64,000 nucleotides of DNA. It comes from an uncultured Actinomycetes bacterium (lineage in GTDB: Bacteria > Actinomycetota > Coriobacteriia > Coriobacteriales > Atopobiaceae). Made by a program: the position numbers and the translations under genes. The notes under the pieces are model-generated. The model did no database searches. It was not told where the DNA came from and saw only the letters and a program-made list of their open reading frames with translations. Positions 1 to 8,374 of the stretch are shown here, piece by piece (the stretch's first letter is position 1; each line of letters opens with the position of its first letter). The DNA lies in assembly GCA_900314685.1 (NCBI GenBank), contig OMWE01000006.1, positions 1 through 64,000 on the forward strand, read 5' to 3'.

Positions 1-1565
1 TACAGGGCGTTTTTGCCCTGGGCAGGGAAACTGTCCGCCGTCGGCGTGTCGGCAAGGCTGCGCACCCAGGTCTCGGCCAGTTTGCCCGAGGGGTTCACGC
101 GGCCGGTCACGGCATCGAGTGCGGCCGCCGCCCCGGCCTGGCCGCCCAGGCACAGGTAGAGCACGGCGCGGGCATCGCCCAGCCAGCCCGTCTCCATCGA
201 GCTGCCACCGACCAGCAGCACAACGACGTTGGCGTTGACTTGGGCAACCTGATGGAGCAGGTCGATCTGATTCTGTTTGACGGCCGTCGTCGTGCGGTCG
301 GCGCCCTCGGACTCGGACTGCTCGTCCAGGCCCATACAGAAGAGCACGACATCTGCCTGTTTCGCCAGGTCGAGCGCGGCCGCTGCCTTGCTCGCGTTGT
401 CACCGCCGTGACGCTCGAAGCCCGGCTCGTAGCCCACGCAGGCAAGCCCGCTGCCTGCGACCGAGCCCAACAGGGTGTCCAGTTGAGTCGGGTTCACGAG
501 GGAGGAGCCCGCGCCCTGATAGCGCGGCGTGTCCGCAAAGTCACCGATCAGGGCGACGCGGGTACCTGCAGCCAAAGGCAGCGCCGGCGCACCGTCTACC
601 TGCTCATTCTTAAGCAACACGATCGAGGCTGCAGCCGCTGCTCGCGCCACATCGTGGTGTGACGTACGGTCGAACTCGTCGCCCGCCGCTCGTGTGGCCG
701 CCGTCGTGCGCATGATCAGCGTCAGCGCCTCCTCCACGCGGGCGTCCACGTCCTTCTCATCCAGGCGGCCGTCTCGCACCGCGGCCATCAGCTCACGCAC
801 GGGCGACAGGCCGGGGTCGGGCATCTCGAAGGTTGAGCCCTCGCGCACACCCGCCACATGGTCGTTGGAACCGCCCCAGTCGGTAACGACTGCGCCCGTA
901 TAGCCCCACTCGTCACGCAGGATCTCCTGCAGGAGGTGATGGTTCTCGTTGGCATAGATGCCGTTCACGCGGTTGTAGCTGCTCATAATGCAACCGGGCT
1001 TGCCCTCACGCACCACATGCTCGAACCCCGTCAGATAAATCTCGCGCAGCGTGCGCTCGTCCAGCACGGAGTCCGAAGCCTGACGGCGCGTCTCCTGCTG
1101 GTTGGCGGCAAAATGCTTGGGGCAGGAAGAGACACCCGTCGACTCGATGCCGCGCACCATACCCGCCGCCATCTTGCCGGCTAGATAGGGGTCCTCCGAG
1201 AAGTACTCGAAGTTGCGACCGCACAGCGGGCTGCGCTTGATGCACAGGCCGGGCCCCAGCACGACGTCGACCTTCTCTGCAAGCGCCTCTTCGCCCAACG
1301 CCCGCCCCACGGTCTCAGCGACGTCGGGATCCCAGCTGTTGGCGACCGTGGCGGCAGACGGGAAGCAGGTGGCCGGCAGGCTGCCGCCGATACCCAGGTG
1401 ATTGGCACCCTCGCCCTGCAGGCGCAGGCCGTGGGGGCCGTCCGAAAACTGCATTTGCGGAATGCCGTACTTCTGCATCCCGCGCGTCTTGAAAGGCTCC
1501 GCGCCGGAAAGAAGCGCGCACTTCTCCTCCAGCGTCATCTGCTTTATCAGGTCCTCGTATGCCAT
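1..1565 (-). CDS. Glycoside hydrolase family 3 beta-glucosidase (C-terminus cut by window edge)
   Basis: Intracellular GH3 beta-glucosidase-type enzyme that releases terminal beta-linked glucose or a related sugar. The frame runs from an ATG at 1565, preceded by a GGGAG ribosome-binding site, to the left edge without a stop, so about 521 N-terminal residues are visible. The start MAYEDLIKQMTLEEKCALLSG is typical of the family. The catalytic (beta/alpha)8 domain follows, with CPKHFAANQQET and the nucleophile motif GAVVTDWGGSND, whose Asp corresponds to the GH3 nucleophile. The start of the second alpha/beta domain (ALIGDFADTPRYQGAGSS) is also present. There is no signal peptide, which suggests action on imported glucosides. 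The substrate cannot be read from the sequence. The rest of the gene lies outside the window. Confidence 0.93.
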   Translation of the reverse strand, partial: MAYEDLIKQMTLEEKCALLSGAEPFKTRGMQKYGIPQMQFSDGPHGLRLQGEGANHLGIGGSLPATCFPSAATVANSWDPDVAETVGRALGEEALAEKVDVVLGPGLCIKRSPLCGRNFEYFSEDPYLAGKMAAGMVRGIESTGVSSCPKHFAANQQETRRQASDSVLDERTLREIYLTGFEHVVREGKPGCIMSSYNRVNGIYANENHHLLQEILRDEWGYTGAVVTDWGGSNDHVAGVREGSTFEMPDPGLSPVRELMAAVRDGRLDEKDVDARVEEALTLIMRTTAATRAAGDEFDRTSHHDVARAAAAASIVLLKNEQVDGAPALPLAAGTRVALIGDFADTPRYQGAGSSLVNPTQLDTLLGSVAGSGLACVGYEPGFERHGGDNASKAAAALDLAKQADVVLFCMGLDEQSESEGADRTTTAVKQNQIDLLHQVAQVNANVVVLLVGGSSMETGWLGDARAVLYLCLGGQAGAAAALDAVTGRVNPSGKLAETWVRSLADTPTADSFPAQGKNAL

Positions 1566-1740
1566 GTCGTCTCCCTCTCATACCTCTTGCCATGATGAAG
1601 GTACGGCAGCTCGAGGGCCGACGCCGCACTTTGACGCAACTTGCGCGCCTGGCGGCGTAAACAGCAACAGCATCGCGACTTATCCGGCAAACCCCGCAAA
1701 GCCGAGAGCCAAAACCCATAAGGGCACCCAGGGGAGCTAT

Positions 1741-3078
1741 TTACCAGATCTCATTGAAGGCAAGCTCGCCGGACAGAACCGTCGCCGCACAGGTTCCGGC
1801 CCCTTCGCGCACAAAGCGCTCAAGAGTCTCCTCGACGCCGATGGGCGACGAGACATCCACGGGGATATCGAGGAAGGCGAGGTCGGCAAGGGCGCCCGGG
1901 TTGATCTGCCCCACGCGGTCGGGCCCGCAGTTGAGACCCATCGCCTCGGCGCCGCCCAAGGTCAACGCGCGAATCAGGCGATGGCTCAGGTCATCACTGT
2001 CGTAGCCCTGCTCAATAGCGAGCTCGTAGAGCATGGCCGCGTCATCGAGCACGTCAAGTGAGGGCGAGCTGCTGAGCGAGTCCGTGCCCACCGCGACCAT
2101 GTTGCCCTCCTCGAGGTAGCGGGCAACAGGGGCGTCCTTCTTCGTGCAGGTAACGCGATTGGAGCGGGGGCAGAGCGCCACGGCGGCACCGCGCTGGCGT
2201 AGGATGCGACGGTCCTCGCGCGATGCGTAGACGCCATGCGCGATGTGGACGTCGGGGCCGAGCACGCCGAGTTGGTCGACGAACTGGATGGCGCTCGCAT
2301 CCGAGCCCGCCTGTTTGAGCGCCAGGTAGCTCTGCCACGCACGGTGGCTCCAGCTCCACGAGGTGAGGTTGGTGAGCTTGGAGGGGATGGCGCCTCCCTC
2401 GATCGGCGTCTCACCCAGGTGTATATGCAGGCGCATGCCCAGGCTGCGCGCGATGTCGGGCAGGTCGAGCAGGGGGTCCGACTCCAGCGAGTAAGGAGCG
2501 TGGGGGCTGATGCCCAGGCGGATGCCCTTGGTCTGGCCGGCTTCTGCCAGCTGACTCAAGAGAGTGCGGGCCCCCTCGCGCGTCCAGCGGTCGTTCTCCC
2601 AGTCCATGACCTCCCAGTAGGTGATGCCGTGCAGGCCCAGGGAGCTCAACGCGGGAACAGCCTCCATGTCGGTGGCGATATCTGCCGCCGAGGTCGTACC
2701 GGCCCGCAAGAGCTGTCGGGCGCCGTCCTGGGCCCACTGCCCCCAGGGTTTTTGCTCCGGACTGTCGTAGATCTCATTGAAGGCCAGCTCCCACGCCCGA
2801 AAACTCTCGTAAGCCCTCTGTCCCACCGGTGCCATCCCGGTGTACTGGAGGTGCGTGTGAGCGTTGACTAGGCCAGGCGTGAGGAGACCGTCCCAATGGC
2901 GCTCGACCATATCCGCGAGCTCCGCCGCGTCGAGCTCTTCTTGCAGTATCTCGAGCACCCATGTGCGGGTACCCACGTGCAGCACATGCCCCTCGCACAC
3001 GGCGACGGCGCCGTCCAGGATGACGGGCGCCGTGACGGGCACGACGATCGGAGCGGAATAGACAACCACCTGAGCCAT
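1741..3078 (-). CDS. Zinc amidohydrolase, SAH/MTA/adenosine deaminase-like (TrzA/MtaD group)
   Basis: A 445-residue metal-dependent deaminase of the amidohydrolase superfamily. The metal and catalytic residues are all visible: HxH in VNAHTHLQ (His74, His76), ISPHAPYSL (His193), LHIHLGE (His220, Glu223), IAHGVY (His281) and VAVGTDSLSSSPSLD (Asp333). This pattern fits S-adenosylhomocysteine/methylthioadenosine deaminases and also aminodeoxyfutalosine deaminases; the CPRSN motif (from about residue 303) is common in the latter. I place the start at 3078, where AAGGAGAG precedes the ATG by six bases; upstream in-frame codons have no such site. It begins 10 bp after the S-adenosylhomocysteinase-like gene, so the two are very probably one operon acting on one nucleoside. 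The exact substrate is an inference. Confidence 0.85.
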   Translation of the reverse strand: MAQVVVYSAPIVVPVTAPVILDGAVAVCEGHVLHVGTRTWVLEILQEELDAAELADMVERHWDGLLTPGLVNAHTHLQYTGMAPVGQRAYESFRAWELAFNEIYDSPEQKPWGQWAQDGARQLLRAGTTSAADIATDMEAVPALSSLGLHGITYWEVMDWENDRWTREGARTLLSQLAEAGQTKGIRLGISPHAPYSLESDPLLDLPDIARSLGMRLHIHLGETPIEGGAIPSKLTNLTSWSWSHRAWQSYLALKQAGSDASAIQFVDQLGVLGPDVHIAHGVYASREDRRILRQRGAAVALCPRSNRVTCTKKDAPVARYLEEGNMVAVGTDSLSSSPSLDVLDDAAMLYELAIEQGYDSDDLSHRLIRALTLGGAEAMGLNCGPDRVGQINPGALADLAFLDIPVDVSSPIGVEETLERFVREGAGTCAATVLSGELAFNEIW

Positions 3079-3088
3079 AGAACTCTCC

Positions 3089-4513
3089 TTAGGCCTCGTC
3101 GGCAAATCGGGTGAGCTTCCAATCCTGGACTATGGCGTCCGACTCCCCCGCTACGGAACTCGCCGCATATCCACGTGTGGAAAGAGCCAGCCGGGCGATG
3201 CGGGCGTCGACATCCTTGCCCAGGCGCATGACATGACTGGGCAACTCGCCCCGATGTGCAAGCAGGTACTCGACTGCCGAAAGCTGCACGGCAAAACTGA
3301 GGTCCATGACCTCGATTGGATTACCTCCGCCTGCCGTGTAGTTGACGCCGTCGCCATCCGCGAGCAATAGCAGCCTTGGTCCGTCTGGGACGCAAAGACG
3401 ATCGATCCCCTTCCGGCCCGTCGGGTTAGCGGGCGGCAGCTCGTCGAGTGCCACCTCGTTTGCGATGCCGCCGATGACGGCTACCACGGCATCGTCGCGC
3501 ATGCGACGCAGGCAGTCGGCTGTCAGGGTATGACGGACGCCCGTCGCCGATACTACGATATCGGCGTCGCCCACGGCGTCCAACAAGTCGCATGCCGCAA
3601 AGCCCGCAAACACCGCCTGCAGCGCGCGCGTCGGATCGGTGTCGCAGACCGTGACATCCGCGCCGAGGGCGCGCACGCGCAGGGCAAACCCCTCGCCCAC
3701 AGGCCCATAGCCGACCACAGCCACGCGTGCGCCGTCGAAGCAGGTCGGACCGAGTAGGCGCTGCATGGTTGTAACGCAGGTCTCGCCCGTGCCGTGTCGG
3801 TTGTCAAAGCAGGTCTTGAGGAGGGAGTCGTTGGCGGCGACCACGGGCCAGGGCAGCTCATCCGCCTCGTCCATCGCGGCAAATGCCCGCACGCCCGAGG
3901 TCGTCTCCTCGGCAACGCCGCACATGCCCGAGGCGAGCTGAGGCCGTTCGAGCGCTGCCAGGCGCGCAAAGCTCGCCCCGTCGTCGATGATCAGATCGGG
4001 CTGCAGCCCATCGAGCAACCGCAACGCGCCCGCATGGTCCGCGGCCGCGTCCCATCCGGCATCCGCCTCGACAAAAAACCCGCGTCTCCGCAGCTCGTCG
4101 GCCACGCGCCGGTCCACCTCCGCCGCAGGGGCAAAGACGCCCACCTCGGCTCCGGCATCGCGCAGTAGCTGCATCAGCACGCTCGTCTTTGGCTCGAGAA
4201 CCAGGCACACGCCGATACGGATGCCGTCAAGCAGCCCCGTCTCGCCGAGCTCCCGCGCGAGCGTCGATGAGACCGGCATGTACGAGGCGGCACGGTCCAT
4301 AAGCTCCACACCCGTCAGGCTGTGTTCCTCGGGTAGCTCGCCCCAGACATAGTCTGCCGCGTCGCGATTGCGTACCGGCACGAGACCCCACGCGCACAGC
4401 CTCAGCAACAGGTCGGCATCGGCGCGCGCCGGGACCGGCACATACACGCGGGCACCGGCAAGCGACCTATTGGTCCTCTGGGACAACTCGCATATCCACT
4501 CGGCAAACCTCAT
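3089..4513 (-). CDS. Divergent S-adenosylhomocysteinase-like protein
   Basis: A 474-residue homologue of S-adenosylhomocysteine hydrolase. Visible family features are DDG (177-179), EETTSG (202-207), NDSLLKTCFDN with the Lys233/Asp237 pair matching human Lys186/Asp190, a Rossmann motif VVGYGPVG (266-273), and a C-terminal segment GGGNPIEVMDLSF. Several residues of the true enzyme are missing by my alignment by eye. The substrate-binding His of LHMT (human His55) falls on Val or Leu in LVLEPKTSVL. The His of NIGHFD (human His301) is Gly in VIGGIAN. The His of GHP (human His353) is Asn. It probably binds NAD and a nucleoside thioether other than SAH, or has lost the reaction. Start 4513 has GGGGAG seven bases upstream; longer versions lack a site. 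It forms an operon with the downstream deaminase. Confidence 0.8.
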   Translation of the reverse strand: MRFAEWICELSQRTNRSLAGARVYVPVPARADADLLLRLCAWGLVPVRNRDAADYVWGELPEEHSLTGVELMDRAASYMPVSSTLARELGETGLLDGIRIGVCLVLEPKTSVLMQLLRDAGAEVGVFAPAAEVDRRVADELRRRGFFVEADAGWDAAADHAGALRLLDGLQPDLIIDDGASFARLAALERPQLASGMCGVAEETTSGVRAFAAMDEADELPWPVVAANDSLLKTCFDNRHGTGETCVTTMQRLLGPTCFDGARVAVVGYGPVGEGFALRVRALGADVTVCDTDPTRALQAVFAGFAACDLLDAVGDADIVVSATGVRHTLTADCLRRMRDDAVVAVIGGIANEVALDELPPANPTGRKGIDRLCVPDGPRLLLLADGDGVNYTAGGGNPIEVMDLSFAVQLSAVEYLLAHRGELPSHVMRLGKDVDARIARLALSTRGYAASSVAGESDAIVQDWKLTRFADEA

Positions 4514-4683
4514 ACAGACACTCCCCATGCCTCGCCGCTTTTCACCATTATCTTGGGGCTCCCCCGCTATTGCCATGGTAACGATATGCGCAGACACGAG
4601 GCCTTCTTCGTTTAGAAAGTCTGGCTGTAGGGAACCATGCAGACATGGCAATGAACCAATCGCCATGTCGTACGGAGGACATT

Positions 4684-5202
4684 ATGCAAGATAAAAAACC
4701 AAGCAGGCTCTCACTCATCCTTACGGGAATCGCATCCATCGCACTCGGATGTATCTTCTTTGCCAACCCCACCGGAGTCACCGTGAGCATCGTTCAGCTC
4801 ATAGGCTGGGTCGCGGTCATCAGCGGCGTCGTGGGCATCCTCGGCGCCTGGCGCAGCCCCGGTCCCATCACCGCCGGCCTCGATCTCTACCTCGGCATCA
4901 TGGCCGTACTGTTCGGCATCCTCCTTGTCTCAATGCCGGGCTTCTTTGTGAGCTGGCTCATCGTCATCCTGGGCATCTTTGTGACCGTCAGCGGATTCGC
5001 GTCCCTGAGCACTGCAAACGCAATGCGCGCCGCCAGCATCGTCGGCGGGGGCGGGCAGACGGTCGTGTCCGTCCTGCAGATCGTGCTCGGCATCGTGCTC
5101 ATCTGCTCCCCCTTCGCTCTCGTCAACGTCGTGGGCACGGTTGCGGGCGTCGTCCTTATCTTCAACGGCGCGGGCACCGTCTGGCATGCCCTCGCGGCGT
5201 AA
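4684..5202 (+). CDS. HdeD-like DUF308 membrane protein
   Basis: A 172-residue integral membrane protein of the HdeD/DUF308 family. It has a short charged N-terminus (MQDKKPSRLS) followed by about six hydrophobic segments, arranged as the two three-helix repeats usual for this family. Motifs include LGCIFFANPTGVT and a second copy-like segment LGIVLICSPFALVNVV. HdeD of enterobacteria is linked to acid stress, but most members have no known function. The start at 4684 is chosen because GGAGGACATT precedes that ATG; an earlier in-frame ATG at 4645 would only add hydrophilic residues with a poor site. It is divergent from the SAHH-like gene and 70 bp ahead of the Ser hydrolase. Confidence 0.85.
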   Translation: MQDKKPSRLSLILTGIASIALGCIFFANPTGVTVSIVQLIGWVAVISGVVGILGAWRSPGPITAGLDLYLGIMAVLFGILLVSMPGFFVSWLIVILGIFVTVSGFASLSTANAMRAASIVGGGGQTVVSVLQIVLGIVLICSPFALVNVVGTVAGVVLIFNGAGTVWHALAA

Positions 5203-5272
5203 CACCGGCAGACCGCCTGTCGAAGCCGTCGTCGGACCCATGTCGCGTTAGCCGCGGCAGATTGGAGCATTT

Positions 5273-6736
5273 GTGGCAAACCTCTTCGACTACTTGGACT
5301 GGTACGGCGACTTTGACTTTCAGACCGTCCCCTTCAACGAAGTGGACAACCTTGTCCTCGCCCAGCTCAGCTATATGAAACTTGACGGGGCGATTGGTCC
5401 CGACGACCTGATGCCGGCCTATGAGGCGCAGGCGCGTTTCCTGCAGGCCCATGGGTTGGAAACGCCGTCCGACAATGAGAAACGCCAGGCCGAACTCGTG
5501 CGTCTCGGCGAGGCGGTCGCCACGCCCGGCGTGCAGCTCCCCGACAACGGCCCTCTCATATCCGAGCGCACCAATGACCTCCTCGATTACCTGGCCACAT
5601 CCGGCAAGCGCTACCGTAATGCTCGCGTCGGTTACTATGAGTCCGTACTCGACGAAGACACACACGAGCAGTTTGCGGCCCTCACGGTGCTGCTTCCCGA
5701 CGGGACAGTCTATGTAAGCTACCGTGGTACCGACGACTCAATCGTCGGCTGGGTTGAAGACTGCGAGATCAGTTACCGCATCATCCCCTCACAGGAGCAC
5801 GCGCTGCGCTATCTCAGGCGCGTGGCCAATAAAACCGTCGGCCCCCTGCGCATCGGTGGCCACTCGAAAGGCGGCAACCTCGCAGCGTATGCCGCGGCCA
5901 TGGCCCCGGAGCTCGACAATCGCATCATCGACGTTTGGTGCAACGACTCCCCTGGATTTGAGGACAAGGTCGTGCCCCTCTCATCCTTCGACCGCCTGCT
6001 AGATCGCACTCATATCTTCACCCCCGAGTACAGCGTGGTCGGCGCCATCATGGAGCACGCGCTCGAGCCCACGATCATCAAGTCCGCCGGCGACGGAGTG
6101 ATGGAGCACAGCGAGGTCGACTGGCAGGTCATGCGCGGATCCATCGTCCGCGGCAGCGAGCAGCGCACCGGCAGCATCAACGTGAACCGTGCCTTCAGCG
6201 ACCTGCTCGCCAGCCGAGACCTCGAGGGGCGCGAGAAGTTCATCAACGAGCTCTATCAGTCCTGTCTGGACCATGGTCTGCACACCGTGTCGGACATGAT
6301 GGGGTCGGGCGCGGCGGGATTGCGCGCGGTCACGGACTCCATCAACTCGCTCGACGAGAGCGACCGCGACACCATGTACAACTTCATCTGGAGCGCAATG
6401 GGCGGGGCGATGCGGGGCGCCGCGGCCGACGCCACCGCCAGCACCGCCGCCGCCCTGGCCCCCGTCACGAAAGCCGTCAACGAAGCCGTGACCACGGCTA
6501 TGGCAAAGGTGGAGACAGGCGCAAAGGAGCTCATCAAGAAGACCGCGGATCCAAAGACGGTCGAGTTCCTCGCCGACTTACGCGACAGGACACAGGAGCG
6601 CCTCGTTGCCGCTGGATCCGGCGAGACAGCCGTCCCCGATGAGGCGGCCACGTCCGACAGCTCCGAGCAAGACAGCCTCCCCTCCACTCAGTCAGATATG
6701 CCAGCGGGCAGGAATGACGCCGAGCAGTCACGCTAG
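5273..6736 (+). CDS. Mbeg1-like (DUF2974) alpha/beta hydrolase
   Basis: A 487-residue cytosolic protein of the DUF2974/Mbeg1-like family, related to lipases. It has VYVSYRGTDDSIVGWVED (about 147-163), resembling the class 3 lipase oxyanion region, and the nucleophile elbow IGGHSKGGNLAAYAA with Ser198. The family N-terminus (NLFDYLDWYGDFDF) is intact. The last ~130 residues are Ala/Thr/Ser/Glu rich and probably disordered. Translation starts at a GTG (5273) after TTGGAG; no better ATG exists. Members are common in Firmicutes and Coriobacteriia and their substrate is unknown. The TAG stop overlaps the stop codon of the convergent downstream gene within a single CTAG palindrome at 6733-6736. Confidence 0.85.
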   Translation: MANLFDYLDWYGDFDFQTVPFNEVDNLVLAQLSYMKLDGAIGPDDLMPAYEAQARFLQAHGLETPSDNEKRQAELVRLGEAVATPGVQLPDNGPLISERTNDLLDYLATSGKRYRNARVGYYESVLDEDTHEQFAALTVLLPDGTVYVSYRGTDDSIVGWVEDCEISYRIIPSQEHALRYLRRVANKTVGPLRIGGHSKGGNLAAYAAAMAPELDNRIIDVWCNDSPGFEDKVVPLSSFDRLLDRTHIFTPEYSVVGAIMEHALEPTIIKSAGDGVMEHSEVDWQVMRGSIVRGSEQRTGSINVNRAFSDLLASRDLEGREKFINELYQSCLDHGLHTVSDMMGSGAAGLRAVTDSINSLDESDRDTMYNFIWSAMGGAMRGAAADATASTAAALAPVTKAVNEAVTTAMAKVETGAKELIKKTADPKTVEFLADLRDRTQERLVAAGSGETAVPDEAATSDSSEQDSLPSTQSDMPAGRNDAEQSR

Positions 6737-7851
6737 GCCACCTCGTCGACAGCAAACGTCTGCCTCACAAGCTGTAGCACGCGGGGCAAGTCATGCCTAC
6801 CGCATTCATAGAGCCTGAAATCCTCGTGCTCGGGCATCTCCAAGTCCGGGGGCAGCCTCACGCGGCTGAGATCGACCCCCTCGTGTCCGAGCAGCCAGGC
6901 TACCGCCGTGTCGGACCCCTGCAAGGCGGTCGGGTCCCCCGACGCCGAGACCACACGATGGCTCGGGATGACAATGGGCAAGGGGTTGTGCTCCGCTACG
7001 GTGCGCACGACAGCCGCCGATACACGCTTGCCTCGCTTCGCGCTGGCAACCTTTGCGACCTCGCCGAACGTCGCGAGCTCCCCGTAGGGAATCTCGCGGA
7101 TTGCATCGAGTATGGCCAGCTTTGCCTCCGTCCCGAAAGGGTCGATGGGCAGTTCGGACGCATCGGGCTCCTCGTCGAGAAAGTAGGCGTTCAGCCATTC
7201 GCGCAACTGGGGAAACGGCTCTGTTTCTCCGTCCGGATACCAGCCGGACCTCCCCGCGGGCACCGGTGCCAACAAGTCGTCAAAGTTGAAATACGGGTCC
7301 GCGTCGCCCAGCTTGATTCCACAGAGCGACGTACCGTCACTGACCGGGATGAGATAGCCGAGCGGCGACTCAATCAGGTCCGAGTACGCCCCGCACCGAT
7401 GCTCGCCAGGGCCGAGCTCCCCCGCATAGTCCGGCCGTCGCGCTACCAGACGCCCGCCTTCACGCTCGTCTTCCCGCCTCATCTCCTCATCCGCCGAGCG
7501 CAGATACGCGACCATCTTTGCCCGCGCCTGAAACATCTCCGACAGGTGCCTGGGCACGTCGGCGACCACTTCGGTCTCGGGCAGGTCCTCGAAAAGCTCG
7601 GAGTAGTCGCGACCGTTCACCCAGCCCAACAGGTCGTCCAGGTACTGCATCTGAAAAGGCCCGCGCACCGATTGGTAGGGATAGCGATCGCCGCCCACGC
7701 AGGCGTACAGCTGGGTACCCATCTTGTCGCGTGCGGCGCAGTAGTAGAAAAGGCCTCCCCCGTGAACTCGTCTATACGACTCAATCCCGTCCTTGATGCC
7801 CTCCGCCTCCGCCAGACACGAGATCGGGATCAGGCTTTCCTGGTAACCCAT
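6733..7851 (-). CDS. MGMT-fold DNA alkyltransferase-like protein, active-site Cys replaced by Ser
   Basis: A 372-residue protein. The N-terminal ~155 residues (with a Cys/Tyr/Gly-rich segment such as GGGLFYYCAARDKMGTQLYA) match no family I recognise. Residues ~158-225 look like the N-terminal alkyltransferase subdomain (ESPLGYLIPVSDGTSLCGI). Residues ~241-325 are the DNA-binding and catalytic MGMT domain: IREIPYGELATFGEVAK, then NPLPIVIPSHRVV. In O6-methylguanine methyltransferases the last motif is PCHRV, whose Cys accepts the alkyl group. Here position 297 is Ser, encoded by AGC. It cannot act by the normal Cys mechanism and may resemble alkyltransferase-like proteins, which bind damaged bases and call in excision repair. 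Start 7851 has AAGGAG just upstream. Confidence 0.85.
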   Translation of the reverse strand: MGYQESLIPISCLAEAEGIKDGIESYRRVHGGGLFYYCAARDKMGTQLYACVGGDRYPYQSVRGPFQMQYLDDLLGWVNGRDYSELFEDLPETEVVADVPRHLSEMFQARAKMVAYLRSADEEMRREDEREGGRLVARRPDYAGELGPGEHRCGAYSDLIESPLGYLIPVSDGTSLCGIKLGDADPYFNFDDLLAPVPAGRSGWYPDGETEPFPQLREWLNAYFLDEEPDASELPIDPFGTEAKLAILDAIREIPYGELATFGEVAKVASAKRGKRVSAAVVRTVAEHNPLPIVIPSHRVVSASGDPTALQGSDTAVAWLLGHEGVDLSRVRLPPDLEMPEHEDFRLYECGRHDLPRVLQLVRQTFAVDEVA

Positions 7852-8100
7852 GGCACTCCTTTCGTCGCCGTTGCCGTGGGCGCAGCATAGGGCCACCCGC
7901 CACAGAAGGCCGCGGGAATCTCAGGAAGACTTGCATGCAGCTTGTCCCAAACTTGCGGGCAGCTGCAGAGTTTTCATCAAACCGCACGACCCGGGGACCG
8001 TGCTGCGGCCTCAATTTCGTGACTAGCAAAACGTGTAAATCAGGCTCCATCCGCTTCCGTCACGAAGGCTCCACATCATGTTCGCCCGAGATATCTGTCG

Positions 8101-8240
8101 CTCGCCCCACGCACTCACCGCTCATCCCACGCATCAGCTGCCCGCGCCACGCATCAGCCGCCAGCGCCATACATCAGCTGCCCGCGCCACGCATCAGCTG
8201 CCAGCACCACGCGTCTGCCGCTCGCCCTGCGCACCTGCCG
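8101..8240. repeat. Seven 20-bp tandem repeats
   Basis: Seven head-to-tail units of exactly 20 bp, close to CCCGCGCCACGCATCAGCTG, with one to several changes each. They fill the upstream half of the long intergenic region before the GH32 gene and stop 20 bp before the operator. Open frames crossing them are a by-product of the repeats. Confidence 0.85.
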
Positions 8241-8260
8241 CTCACCGTGATGTGGGCAGA

Positions 8261-8297
8261 TGTGGAATCGTTCTCGCATACGATAAAAGCGTATGCG
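8261..8297. promoter_or_regulatory. Putative LacI-family operator and adjacent palindrome upstream of GH32
   Basis: The sequence TGTGGAATCGTTCTCGCATA (8261-8280) is nearly the same as the site at 19696-19715 in front of the sucrose PTS gene; both share TGGAATCGTTCTC. It contains GAA-TCG-TTC as an inverted core. It overlaps a perfect 8-bp inverted repeat, CGCATACG (8275-8282) and CGTATGCG (8290-8297), around an AT-rich ATAAAAG. It lies about 80 bp before the GH32 start, as expected for a repressor site at a promoter. The likely ligand is the LacI protein at 19808-20794 (inference). Confidence 0.55.
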
Positions 8298-8374
8298 ACC
8301 ATGCCGGACGCCCTGCGCATGCCTACCCGGACGGTTTGTCTTGCGCACCCGCGCGGCCAGAGGAAAGGACCCTC

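Noticed and set aside
8101-8240. Possible CRISPR-like or coding repeat
   Set aside because: Head-to-tail 20-bp units with no spacers; 20 is not a multiple of 3, so they do not encode a repeating peptide in one frame.
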